A stretch of 64,000 bases of DNA from Streptomyces fradiae ATCC 10745 = DSM 40063 (GCF_008704425.1 NZ_CP023696.1:4628501-4692500), one strand, 5' to 3'. Shown: positions 8,357-16,283, counted from the first letter of the stretch. The notes: generated by a model not told the origin, from the sequence alone. Translations and numbers: made by a program.

Positions 8357-9781
8357 ATGTCGGTTGGTTCGGTTGACTCGGTCGGCGACGACGTACGGGC
8401 CGGTCAGGCTCCCGCGCAGAAGAGCCTCGGCACGGACGCGGCGCGGAACCTGGCGACCACCACCAAGTCGGCGCCCCAGATGCAGGAGATCACCTCCCGG
8501 TGGCTGCTGCGCATGCTGCCGTGGGTGCAGGTCCAGGGCGGCGCGTACCGGGTGAACCGCCGGTACGCCTACGCCGTGGGCGACGGGCGCGTGACGTTCG
8601 TGCAGACCGGGGAGCGCGTCGAGGTCATCCCCGCCGAGCTGGGCGAGCTGCCCGCGCTGCGCGGATACGGCGACGAGGCGGCGCTCGGCGAGCTGGCCCG
8701 GCGCTGCACGCAGCGCGCGTACGCGCCCGGGGACGTCATCGTGGAGGCCGGCGCCCCGGCGGACCGGGTCTTCCTGCTGGCGCACGGCCGGGTGGAGAAG
8801 GTCGGCTCCGGCCCGTACGGCGACGAGGCGGTCGTCGACGTCCTCGCCGACGGCGGCTACTTCGGCGACGGCTCGCTCCTCGACGGCGAGGCGACCTGGG
8901 AGCACACCCACCGCGCCGCCACCGCCTGCGTGATGCTGGAGCTGACCCGCGCCGACGTCCTGAACCTCGCCGAGCGCGCCGAGTCCCTCGCGGGGCACCT
9001 CGCCTCCGCCGCCGCGATCCCGCGGCAGCGGACCAACAAGTACGGCGAGAAGGCCATCGACCTCTCCGCCGGCCACCGCGGCGAGCCGGTCATCCCGCAG
9101 ACCTACGTCGACTACGACCCCGCCCCCCGCGAGTACGAGCTGAGCGTCGCCCAGACCGTGCTCAAGGTCCACACGCGCGTGGCCGACCTCTACAACCAGC
9201 CGATGAACCAGACCGAGCAGCAGCTGCGCCTGACGGTCGAGGCGCTGCGCGAGCGCCAGGAGCACGAGCTGGTCAACAACCCCGAGTTCGGCCTCCTCGC
9301 CAACTGCGACTACGGCCAGCGCATCCAGCCGCACGACGGCGTCCCCGGCCCGGACGACATGGACGAGCTGCTCTCCCGCCGCCGCGGCAGCAAGCTGTTC
9401 CTCGCCCACCCGAAGGCCATCGCCGCCTTCGGCCGCGAGTGCAACCGGCGCGGCCTGGTGCCCGAGAGCATCGACGTCGGCGGCAACCGCATCCCGACCT
9501 GGCGCGGTGTCCCGATCTTCCCCTGCAACAAGATCCCGATCAGCGACGCACGGACCACGTCGATCCTCTGCATGCGCACCGGCGAGTCGGAGCAGGGCGT
9601 CGTCGGCCTCCACCAGACCGGCATCCCCGACGAGATCGAGCCGAGCATGTCCGTGCGATTCATGGGTATCGACGAACAGGCGATCATCTCGTATCTGGTC
9701 ACGGCCTACTACTCCGCGGCGATCCTGGTGCCGGACGCCCTGGGTGTCCTGGAGAACGTCGAGATCAGCCGCTGGAGGTGA
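8357..9781 (+). CDS. family 2B encapsulin shell protein with cyclic-nucleotide-binding domain (EshA-like)
   Basis: A 474-residue protein that I recognise as close to the Streptomyces EshA family, now classed as family 2B encapsulins: HK97-fold shell proteins that self-assemble into icosahedral nanocompartments. The N-terminal arm (residues about 1-50, with ARNLATTTKSAPQMQEITSR) precedes a cNMP-binding-like beta-roll at about residues 115-210 (YAPGDVIVEAGAPADRVFLL, then GDGSLLDGEATWEHT). The capsid domain follows, with REYELSVAQTVLKVHTRVAD, MNQTEQQLRLTVEALRERQE, RRRGSKLFLAHPKAIAAFGR, GIPDEIEPSMSVRFMGIDEQ and YYSAAILVPDALGVLENVEI. The ATG at 8357 follows GAGAGGG. The prenyl synthase gene 88 bases downstream is its probable cargo. 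Family 2B ligands are not firmly established, so nucleotide binding is inferred. Confidence 0.9.
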   Translation: MSVGSVDSVGDDVRAGQAPAQKSLGTDAARNLATTTKSAPQMQEITSRWLLRMLPWVQVQGGAYRVNRRYAYAVGDGRVTFVQTGERVEVIPAELGELPALRGYGDEAALGELARRCTQRAYAPGDVIVEAGAPADRVFLLAHGRVEKVGSGPYGDEAVVDVLADGGYFGDGSLLDGEATWEHTHRAATACVMLELTRADVLNLAERAESLAGHLASAAAIPRQRTNKYGEKAIDLSAGHRGEPVIPQTYVDYDPAPREYELSVAQTVLKVHTRVADLYNQPMNQTEQQLRLTVEALRERQEHELVNNPEFGLLANCDYGQRIQPHDGVPGPDDMDELLSRRRGSKLFLAHPKAIAAFGRECNRRGLVPESIDVGGNRIPTWRGVPIFPCNKIPISDARTTSILCMRTGESEQGVVGLHQTGIPDEIEPSMSVRFMGIDEQAIISYLVTAYYSAAILVPDALGVLENVEISRWR

Positions 9782-9869
9782 GGACCGGGTACGGGCGGGG
9801 GCGTCCCGCACCGGCGTCCCCGCCCGCGCCCCTGCCCCGGGGACGCAGGCACGAGCGGAGGAGAAGACC

Positions 9870-11009
9870 GTGACCATGATTGACGCGGACACGACGGACA
9901 TCGCGGGCGTGACGGGCCTGACGGGCCTGACGGGCGTGCGGTCCGGGGACGGCGGCCGGGCGGCGGCGCCCCTGCCGCCGGGGCCCGGCGGCCCGGACGC
10001 GGCGGCCCTGCTCGACCGCGCCCACGCCGCGGTCGCGCCCCGGCTGCGCGCCGACCTGACCGCCCTCCCCGCACCGCTGCGCCGCGTGGCGATGTACCAC
10101 TTCGGCTGGGAGCGCGCCGACGGCACGCCGGTCGCGGGCCGGGGCGCCGGCAAGGCCGTCCGCCCCGCCCTCGTACTCGCCGCCGCCCGCGCGCTCGGCG
10201 GCGACGCGGACGCGGCCGTCCGGGCGGCGGCGGCCGTGGAGCTGGTGCACAACTTCACCCTGCTCCACGACGACATCGTCGACGAGGACCGCACCCGGCG
10301 CGGCCGGCCCACCGCGTGGACGGTCTTCGGCACGCCCGACGCCCTGGTCACCGGCGACGCCCTGCAGGCCCTCGCCCTGACCGTCCTCGCCACCGACCGG
10401 CACCCCGCGGCGGCGGCCGCGGTGGCGCGGCTCGGCGCCTGCGTGGTGGAGCTGTGCGCGGGGCAGCAGGCCGACGTCGCCTTCGAGCGGCGCGACCCGG
10501 CGGACGTGACACTGGACGAGACCCTCGCCATGGCCGAGGCCAAGACCGGCGCGCTGCTGGGCTGCGCCTGCGCCCTGGGCGCCCTGTACGCGGGCGCGGG
10601 GGAGGCCGAGGTCGCCGCGATGGACGCCTTCGGGCGGGAGGCGGGCCTGGCGTTCCAGCTCATCGACGACCTGATCGGCATCTGGGGCGACCCCGCGCGT
10701 ACCGGCAAGCCGGCCGGGGCGGACCTGGCGGCCCGCAAGAAGTCGCTGCCCGTCGTCGCCGCGCTCACCTCCGGCACCCCGGAGGGCGCGGAGCTGGCCG
10801 CGCTCTACGGGCGGGCGGAGCTGGACGGCCGGGGCGTGGCGCTGGCGGCCGACGCGGTGGAGCGGGCCGGGGGCCGCGACTGGGCGCAGGCGGAGGCGGC
10901 CGACCGGATGGCGAGGGCGGTGCAGCAGCTCTCCGGCGCGGTGCCGGACCTCGGGGCGGCGGAGGAGCTGCTGGCGCTGGCCGAGTTCGTGACGCGACGC
11001 AGCCACTGA
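9870..11009 (+). CDS. polyprenyl diphosphate synthase, probable encapsulin cargo
   Basis: A 379-residue trans-isoprenyl diphosphate synthase that condenses isopentenyl diphosphate with allylic diphosphates using Mg2+. The first Asp-rich motif is DDIVD (Asp134, Asp135, Asp138) and the second is DDLIGIWGD (Asp266, Asp267); GAGKAVRPALV supplies the basic substrate-binding region. The residue at the chain-length position before the first motif is not enough to fix product length. The first about 45 residues form a disordered, Gly/Thr/Pro/Ala-rich tail containing GVTGLTGLTGV, unlike free-standing enzymes, and are the likely cargo-loading segment. GTG at 9870 is chosen because GGAGG is 8 bases upstream; ATG 9876 is the alternative. 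It follows the encapsulin gene on the same strand with no terminator between. Confidence 0.9.
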   Translation: MTMIDADTTDIAGVTGLTGLTGVRSGDGGRAAAPLPPGPGGPDAAALLDRAHAAVAPRLRADLTALPAPLRRVAMYHFGWERADGTPVAGRGAGKAVRPALVLAAARALGGDADAAVRAAAAVELVHNFTLLHDDIVDEDRTRRGRPTAWTVFGTPDALVTGDALQALALTVLATDRHPAAAAAVARLGACVVELCAGQQADVAFERRDPADVTLDETLAMAEAKTGALLGCACALGALYAGAGEAEVAAMDAFGREAGLAFQLIDDLIGIWGDPARTGKPAGADLAARKKSLPVVAALTSGTPEGAELAALYGRAELDGRGVALAADAVERAGGRDWAQAEAADRMARAVQQLSGAVPDLGAAEELLALAEFVTRRSH

Positions 11010-11052
11010 GCGGCGGGCGACGGGCGGACACGCCGGCGGGCGGCTGTGCCCG

Positions 11053-11100
11053 CGGGCGGACGTGCCGGCGGGCGGACGTGCCGGCGGGCGGACGGGTGGG
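11053..11100. repeat. 16-bp tandem repeat, about three copies
   Basis: GCGGGCGGACGTGCCG is repeated back to back, the last copy diverging, in the gap downstream of the prenyl synthase gene. No gene or clear hairpin is associated with it. Confidence 0.6.
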
Positions 11101-11299
11101 CGGGCCGTACCGGCGGGGGCGGAGCGCCGGGACGGCCGCCCGCGGCGCCTCCCCGCCGGGCATCAGGTGCCGGCGCGGCCGGGAAACCCGCTGGCGGGAC
11201 GACCGCTCCTGTAGCAGGGTGGCGGGGATCGCCCGCCCCGCCCGCCCCGCCCGCTCCGCTCCGGGGCGCGGAGCCACGCACCCACCCGAAGGACGCGGT

Positions 11300-11887
11300 T
11301 TGCGCACTCTGACGTACCTGGTCGCCTGCTCGCTCGACGGCTTCATCGGCGACCCCGGCGGCGACGCCACCTCCATGTTCCGGTACCTGGACGAGGAGTA
11401 CCTCGCCTTCCTGACCGGCGAGTACCCCGAGACCGTCAGCGCCGAAGGCCGCCGCGCGCTGGGCATCGCCGACGCCCCGAACAAGCACTTCGACACGGTC
11501 GTCCAGGGCCGCGGCAGCTACCAGGTCGGCCTCGACGCCGGGGTGCCCAGCCCGTACGGGCACCTCCGCGAGATCGTCGCCTCCCGCACCCTGGAGACCT
11601 CCCCGCACCCGAACGTCGAGATCGTCTCCGGCGACCTGGTCGCCCGCGTCCGCGCCCTCAAGGCGGAGGACGGTCCGCTCGGCATCTGGCTGTGCGGCGG
11701 CTCGGGCATCGCCGGGACGCTGATCGACGAGGTCGACGAACTGGTGATCAAGTCGTACCCGCAGGTCTACGGGGCGGGGATGCCGATGTTCGGCGGCGCC
11801 GCCTTCGCGGTGTCCGACTTCGACCTCCGCGACGTCCGGTCCTTCGGCAACGGCGTCGTCGTCCGCCGGTACGGCCGCGTCCGCTGA
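11300..11887 (+). CDS. dihydrofolate reductase / RibD C-terminal family protein
   Basis: A 195-residue protein starting LRTLTYLVACSLDGFIGDPG, the typical opening of the RibD_C/DHFR-like fold, with a VVQGRGSYQVGL nucleotide-binding turn, GIWLCGGSGIAGTLIDEVDE, and a C-terminal VYGAGMPMFGG loop. Such stand-alone YwjB/YyaP-like proteins are NADPH-dependent reductases of mostly unknown substrate, not essential DHFR. A TTG start at 11300 is supported by GAAGGA eight to ten bases upstream and by the N-terminal motif beginning immediately after it. No relation to the upstream encapsulin pair is evident apart from orientation, with a 290-base gap containing tandem repeats. Confidence 0.82.
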   Translation: MRTLTYLVACSLDGFIGDPGGDATSMFRYLDEEYLAFLTGEYPETVSAEGRRALGIADAPNKHFDTVVQGRGSYQVGLDAGVPSPYGHLREIVASRTLETSPHPNVEIVSGDLVARVRALKAEDGPLGIWLCGGSGIAGTLIDEVDELVIKSYPQVYGAGMPMFGGAAFAVSDFDLRDVRSFGNGVVVRRYGRVR

Positions 11888-11906
11888 GCCGCACTACGCT
11901 GGAACC

Positions 11907-12116
11907 ATGACCGGAGGTGAGGGGCGCCGGACCGCACGCCGCCCGCACCCGGCCGGTCCCGCGGGCGAGCCGGTGTGCCCCGCCTGCGGACGGCCGGTCG
12001 GCGAGGTGGTGCACCGGCGCAAGGTCCTCGGCGCGTGGGTGCCCGCATGGGAGCCGCGCCCCTGCGGGACACCGGGGTGCGAACGGTACGGCCTGACCCC
12101 GCGCGCGGGGCGGTAG
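11907..12116 (+). CDS. small putative zinc-ribbon protein
   Basis: A 69-residue hypothetical protein. A CPACGRP knuckle and a later CGTPGCE pair give a C-X2-C ... C-X4-C arrangement that could hold one zinc ion. The N-terminus is Arg/Gly/Pro rich. A -10 box TACGCT (11895-11900) ends six bases before the ATG, so a leaderless transcript is likely; this is the main support for the gene being real. Function unknown. Confidence 0.6.
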   Translation: MTGGEGRRTARRPHPAGPAGEPVCPACGRPVGEVVHRRKVLGAWVPAWEPRPCGTPGCERYGLTPRAGR

Positions 12117-12309
12117 CGGACCGTACGCGGCGCGGGACGGCCGGGCGCCGCCCCGCCCCCGGACACGTCAGGCGGGCTCCGCCCGTGACCGGGCCCGGCG
12201 GCGCCGAGGAGGCGTGCAAGCCGGGCATGCGCGCCGCTATCGGCCGAAGTCCGGCACGGAGGGCGTCCGGCGTCACGCCGGGCCCCCGCGTACCGCTACA
12301 GTCCGCGCC

Positions 12310-12792
12310 ATGTCAACGCAGTCAACGGAGTCATCGGAGTCGCCGGCACCTTCGGGGCCGGCCGAGGTGCGGACCGGCTGGTACCGGGACCGCCGCGGGG
12401 CGGAGGCCGTCCGCGTCACGTCGGACGGGCGGGGCGTCAGCGCCGTGGTCAGGGGCGTGCGGTACGAGGGCGGCGGCTTCGCCGCCCTGCGGGCGGCCGA
12501 GGAGGACGGCGGCCTCCCGCTGGCGGGCTGCGTGCTGGAGTGGGACCAGCCGCTGTCCGTCCTGACCGACGGCGTGACCGAGCCCGGCACCCTGAGCTGC
12601 CTGCTCACCCTCGGTGAGGCGCTGCCCGACGGCACGCCGGAGCGGGTGGAGCTGCACCTGACGCTGCACTGCGCCGGAGCGGCGTACGAGTCGGGGGTCA
12701 CGGACGGGGACTTCGACCGGGCCCTCGGGCGGATCCTGCGCCAACTGCCCCCCGGCGCCCGCTTCGCCCGCGACCTAATCCAAGCGGCGTAG
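12310..12792 (+). CDS. hypothetical protein (DUF6304-like)
   Basis: A 160-residue soluble protein with no signal peptide or membrane segment. It opens with a Ser/Glu/Pro-rich tail and then runs through VRTGWYRDRRGAEAVRVTSD-type beta-rich sequence, CVLEWDQPLSVLTDG and a C-terminal helix (FDRALGRILRQLPPGARF). It resembles short conserved Streptomyces proteins of unknown function; the family label is a recollection. TACAGT at 12297-12302 lies seven bases before the ATG, consistent with a leaderless message. It converges on the snapalysin gene across a strong hairpin. Confidence 0.7.
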   Translation: MSTQSTESSESPAPSGPAEVRTGWYRDRRGAEAVRVTSDGRGVSAVVRGVRYEGGGFAALRAAEEDGGLPLAGCVLEWDQPLSVLTDGVTEPGTLSCLLTLGEALPDGTPERVELHLTLHCAGAAYESGVTDGDFDRALGRILRQLPPGARFARDLIQAA

Positions 12793-12833
12793 GCGCACCC
12801 GGCGGGGCGCGCCCGGCGGGCCGTACGCGCGTG

Positions 12834-12913
12834 TCCGGCAGCTCCGGCAGCTCCGGCAGCTCCGGCAGGTCCGGCAGGTCCGGCAGCTCCGGCAGGTCCG
12901 GCAGGTCCGGCCG
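12834..12913. repeat. 9-bp tandem repeat, about nine copies
   Basis: TCCGGCAGC/TCCGGCAGG units follow one another without interruption between the convergent DUF6304-like and snapalysin genes. The two unit versions alternate irregularly. It is non-coding as far as can be judged; in translation it gives only Ser/Gly or Cys/Arg repeats. Confidence 0.85.
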
Positions 12914-12932
12914 GGCCCGAACGGACCGGGCC

Positions 12933-12984
12933 CACGCGCGCGAGGGCGCCCCGCGGACCTGCCGCGGGGCGCCCTCACGCGCGT
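12933..12984. terminator. bidirectional hairpin terminator
   Basis: A stem of about 24 bp with one mismatch, centred on 12958 (left arm begins CACGCGCGCGAGGG, right arm ends CCCTCACGCGCGTG). It lies between the convergent genes ending at 12792 and 12995. Confidence 0.85.
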
Positions 12985-12994
12985 GCGGTACGGC

Positions 12995-13669
12995 TCAGGC
13001 GGCCGGGGCGGCCGCCGCCGCGAGGCCGTAGCGCCACAGGTAGTCGACGCGCGAGCGCTCCTGCGCGTTCGGCGTGGCGTTGGTGCACGACGGGCCGGGG
13101 CCGCCGCCGGACATCAGCTCGCTGCACGGACCGGAGTAGTTGTCGGGCAGGCCGAGGACGTGCCCGGTCTCGTGGGTGGTGACGCGGGTGGAGTTGTAGA
13201 TCTGGTTCTGCCGGTAGTCGAGGAAGATGTAGCCGCGGCCGTGCCCGTCCGTGCTGGCGTACGAGCCGCGCGAGTCGTTGCCCTCGTAGTACCGGAAGTC
13301 CGGGTTGCTGCCCTCCTGGAGCTTCACGTTGCTGACGGAGCTGTTCCAGATCTGCGTGGAGCGGGCTATCTGGGTGCGGAAGCTGGGCGCGTTGGCCGCC
13401 GAGTACACGACCGTCACGGCCTGGGTGCCGGGGACGGCGGCGCGCTTCTGAGCCACGGACTTCATGACCGCGTCGAAGAACGCCCGGTTCGCCCGCGCCT
13501 CCTCGGACGAGCCCGAGTACGCCGAGAACGCGGCGGCGGCGACGGTCTCCTGGGCGGTGCCCGCCGGGGCCGGGGCGGCGGTGGCGGTCGCGGCCGGCAC
13601 GGCGGCGAGAGCGGCGGCGGCACTCAGCGCGGCGGCCAGCAGGGCACGGCGGTGCATGGGGGGCTTCAT
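12995..13669 (-). CDS. snpA: snapalysin-type extracellular metalloprotease (M7)
   Basis: A 224-residue secreted small neutral protease. A twin-basic start and hydrophobic stretch (residues about 7-32, ending ATATAAPA) form the signal peptide, followed by a propeptide of about 50 residues. The catalytic zinc motif is HETGHVLGLPD with His166, Glu167, His170 and Asp176, the unusual HExxHxxGxxD of snapalysins; the following YSGPCSELMSGG contains the Met-turn, and Cys182/Cys195 probably form a disulfide. AGGAG lies seven bases before the ATG at 13669. It diverges from a LysR gene, reproducing the known snpA-snpR arrangement in which the LysR protein activates protease transcription. Confidence 0.93.
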   Translation of the reverse strand: MKPPMHRRALLAAALSAAAALAAVPAATATAAPAPAGTAQETVAAAAFSAYSGSSEEARANRAFFDAVMKSVAQKRAAVPGTQAVTVVYSAANAPSFRTQIARSTQIWNSSVSNVKLQEGSNPDFRYYEGNDSRGSYASTDGHGRGYIFLDYRQNQIYNSTRVTTHETGHVLGLPDNYSGPCSELMSGGGPGPSCTNATPNAQERSRVDYLWRYGLAAAAAPAA

Positions 13670-13868
13670 GTGGGGGCTCCTACTCGTCCTGAACGCCTGG
13701 GGACGCGTTCGGTTGGAGAGAGTGTCGGGGAGCCCCGGCCCCGCGCGGATGATGGCAAACGGCGATAGCACCAGCACATCACCCGCCACAACTCCCTTCC
13801 GGCTGAAGGCGATCGACCAGGTCACGGCGTCTGGTGCGGTGCACGGCGGGCGTCCTACCCTCTGGGGC

Positions 13869-14822
13869 ATGGAGCTGGAGGTGAGACACCTGAGGGTGCT
13901 GTGCGCCATCGCCGACGCGGGCAGCCTGCACAAGGCCGCCCGCTCCCTCGGGATGAGCCAGCCGTCGCTCACCACCCAGCTGCGGCGCATCGAGAACGCC
14001 CTGGGCGCCCAGCTCTTCAGCCGGGAGCGCACCGGCTGCCGGCCCACCCCGCTCGGCCTGGACGTCCTCAGCCGCGCCCGGCCCCTCGTCGCCCAACTCG
14101 CCCTGCTCGTCAGCGAGACCCGCGCCGCCGCCGCCCGCGTGGACGGCGCCCGGCTGCGGATCGGCTCCACCGCCAGCCGCGCCCTCGCCGGATGGCTGCG
14201 GCGGTTACGGAAGCGGCTGCCCGGTACCGACATCAGCCTCCACATGGACGTGTCCGCCGGCGCCCTGCTCCGCGCGCTCGCGGCGGGCCAGCTCGACGTG
14301 GCGTTCGTCCACGAGGTGGAGGGCTGCCCCCTGCGCGTCCCGGACGGGCTGGAGCGGCGGGTCCTGGTCGACCGGGAGCCGCAGTTCATCTCCATGGCCC
14401 GCGACCACCCGGCCGCCGCCGCGCCCGTGGTGGACGTGGCCGACCTGGCGGAGGACCGGTGGATGGTCGATCCGAGCGTCGACGGGGAGTGGGACGGGCT
14501 GCGCCGGGTCCTCGGCGCCGCCGGGATCGACCCGCCGGTCCTGCACGCCGACTACCACACGGCCGCGTCGCTCATCGTGGCCGGCGAGGCCGTCGCCCCC
14601 TGCCAGCCCACGTCGGGCCCGCGCGACGACATGGCGATCCGCCCCCTGCGCGACGACCCCCTGGCGGTACGGCTGCTGCTCTACCACCGGCCGGGCGGCT
14701 GCTCCCTCCACGACGCCGCCTACGCCGAACTGGCCGCCGCCTACCGCGAGGCCGCCCTGCGCACCGCCGCCTACCGCCACTGGCTCCTCCGCCACGACAG
14801 CCCCCTGCTCCGGGCGGCGTGA
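13869..14822 (+). CDS. snpR: LysR-family activator of snapalysin; contains a TTA codon
   Basis: A 317-residue LysR-type regulator. The winged-helix head covers residues 1-60 (VRHLRVLCAIADAGSLHKAA, then LGMSQPSLTTQLRRIENALG) and the remainder is the periplasmic-binding-like effector domain. By position and orientation beside snpA it corresponds to SnpR. Codon 113 (bases 14205-14207) is TTA, the rare leucine codon read only by the bldA tRNA in Streptomyces, so expression should depend on development. TACCCT at 13856-13861 lies seven bases before the ATG, predicting a leaderless mRNA. Its binding site should lie in the 13670-13868 divergent region; I could not pick one palindrome with confidence. 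Confidence 0.88.
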   Translation: MELEVRHLRVLCAIADAGSLHKAARSLGMSQPSLTTQLRRIENALGAQLFSRERTGCRPTPLGLDVLSRARPLVAQLALLVSETRAAAARVDGARLRIGSTASRALAGWLRRLRKRLPGTDISLHMDVSAGALLRALAAGQLDVAFVHEVEGCPLRVPDGLERRVLVDREPQFISMARDHPAAAAPVVDVADLAEDRWMVDPSVDGEWDGLRRVLGAAGIDPPVLHADYHTAASLIVAGEAVAPCQPTSGPRDDMAIRPLRDDPLAVRLLLYHRPGGCSLHDAAYAELAAAYREAALRTAAYRHWLLRHDSPLLRAA

Positions 14823-14967
14823 CGAGGCGCCACGGCGCCACGAGACCGCGGCCGCACGGCGGCACCGAGCGCGCCGCGCCGCCCGTAGGGCGACACGGCT
14901 CTCGTGCCGGGTCCCGCCTCCGGCTCCTCTCGCGGCCGCCGCGACCGGACCTCCACGGTCCGCGCGC

Positions 14968-15004
14968 GCCCTCCCGGCCGCACCCCCGTGGTGGCCGGGA
15001 GGGC
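14968..15004. terminator. hairpin terminator between convergent genes
   Basis: Arms GCCCTCCCGGCC (14968-14979) and GGCCGGGAGGGC (14993-15004) pair perfectly around a 13-base loop, between the LysR gene ending at 14822 and the hydrolase gene ending at 15008. Confidence 0.75.
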
Positions 15005-15007
15005 GGG

Positions 15008-16195
15008 TCAGCGCGGCCGCCGCGGCGCGGTGGCGACGGCGCTCGCGCCGAGGCGGTCGGCCAGCCAGTCCGCGGTCCGCGGCAGCCAGTCGGGGCGGCA
15101 GTTGCCCAGCAGGTGGTCGCCGTGCGGGACCGTCAGGAGCGTGGCGTCCGGGGCGGCGGCGGCCAGCGCGGCGCCACCGGTGACGCCCGGTATGGCGTCC
15201 GTGCCGCCCTCGACGACCAGCAGCGGCCGGTCGATGCGGGGCGCCGCCTCCGTCAGGTCGACCCGCCCGGCGAACTCCCGCGCCGCCGCCACGCTCCCGC
15301 AGCGGCCGGCCAGCGTGTCCCGCACGAACAGCGGCAACCCGTCCCAGTCCAGCCGGTACGGGCCGCTCACCGCCACCGCCGCGCGCAGCCGGGGCTCGTA
15401 CGCCGCCGACACCGACGCGTAGTAGCCGCCCAGGCTGAGCCCCAGCACGCCCGCCCGCGACACGTCCACGCCCGGCCGCGCCGCCACGGCGTCCAGGACC
15501 TCGCCGAGCACGTGGGGGAAGTCCGCGCGCGGCGCCCGTACCGCCGCCATCACGCCCTGTCCCGGCCCGTCCACGGAGCAGACCGCCACCCCGCGCGCCA
15601 GCAGCGCGTCGGCCACCGTGTGGAACTCCTCCTTCGCGGAGTCCAGTCCCGGCACCACCACGACCACCGGCACCGGCTCCCCGGCGGCGCCCCGCCCTCC
15701 CCGGACCGCCACCGCGCCGCCCGCCACCGCGCTACCCTCCACCGCGCCGCCCGCCGGTGCGACGTCCGCCGTGCCACCGGAGGCGTCCGCGCCGGCCGGC
15801 CGACGCAGCCACCCCGCGAAGGACGCGCCCTCGACGCGTCCCGCCGAGGGCTCCGTGAGGGCCAGCGCCCGGTGCATCGCCCGGTCCGCCGCCCGCGCCG
15901 CCCTGGCGGTCGCCTGCCTGTCCGGGTGCGGCAGCAGGGTCGAGAAGTGCAGCCAGCGGGCCGCACCGCGCAGCGCCGCGCCCGCCGAGACGGCCCGGCC
16001 CCGCCCCGCGTGCTCCTCCGCCGCCGAGAGCAGCCGGTCGCCCTCCGCGCGGAACGCCGCGGGCCAGTCGTACAGGGAGCGCAGCGTGCCCGTCACCCGC
16101 TCGTACGCGAACGGGTCCAGGCCCGCGCCGAACGCGCGGGAACGGTTGCCCGCCACGAAGGGGGCCAGGACGTCGGGCTGGTCGAGGAAGCGCAT
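15008..16195 (-). CDS. alpha/beta hydrolase (FrsA/dihydropseudooxynicotine-hydrolase-like)
   Basis: A 395-residue serine hydrolase with no signal peptide. A helical N-terminal domain of about 130 residues (starting MRFLDQPDVLAPFVAGNRSR) precedes the core; the nucleophile elbow is GLSLGGYYASVSA, the oxyanion-side strand VVVVVPGLDSAKEEFH, and the acid/histidine end includes LLVVEGGTDAIPG and TVPHGDHLLGNCR. Such N-terminally extended hydrolases include esterases and C-C hydrolases; the substrate is unknown. A low-complexity Ala/Gly/Val loop (about residues 140-165) interrupts the core entry. The ATG at 16195 is the leftmost conserved start; a weak TGGGAT six bases upstream may be its -10. It diverges from a LysR gene over a perfect operator palindrome and is its probable target. 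Confidence 0.78.
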   Translation of the reverse strand: MRFLDQPDVLAPFVAGNRSRAFGAGLDPFAYERVTGTLRSLYDWPAAFRAEGDRLLSAAEEHAGRGRAVSAGAALRGAARWLHFSTLLPHPDRQATARAARAADRAMHRALALTEPSAGRVEGASFAGWLRRPAGADASGGTADVAPAGGAVEGSAVAGGAVAVRGGRGAAGEPVPVVVVVPGLDSAKEEFHTVADALLARGVAVCSVDGPGQGVMAAVRAPRADFPHVLGEVLDAVAARPGVDVSRAGVLGLSLGGYYASVSAAYEPRLRAAVAVSGPYRLDWDGLPLFVRDTLAGRCGSVAAAREFAGRVDLTEAAPRIDRPLLVVEGGTDAIPGVTGGAALAAAAPDATLLTVPHGDHLLGNCRPDWLPRTADWLADRLGASAVATAPRRPR

Positions 16196-16247
16196 GCCCC
16201 CATCCCAGCCGCGCGGCCACCGCCCGTCCAACAACCGCCACCGGCCG

Positions 16248-16270
16248 GGCGACAACGGGACGTTGTCGCC
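16248..16270. promoter_or_regulatory. perfect inverted-repeat operator in LysR/hydrolase divergent promoter
   Basis: Arms GGCGACAAC (16248-16256) and GTTGTCGCC (16262-16270) are exact reverse complements around a 5-base GGGAC spacer. The site lies between the two divergent starts and abuts the predicted -10 (TATGGT, 16271-16276) of the LysR gene. It would suit autoregulation plus control of the hydrolase. Confidence 0.75.
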
Positions 16271-16283
16271 TATGGTGAGGCGC

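Noticed and set aside
8216..10777. An 853-codon open frame on the - strand over the encapsulin and prenyl synthase genes
   Set aside because: It is antisense to two well-supported genes, with no motifs and strongly biased composition.
12834..12913. CRISPR-like array
   Set aside because: Repeat units are contiguous 9-mers without spacers and no cas genes are present; the same holds for the array at 55283-55367.
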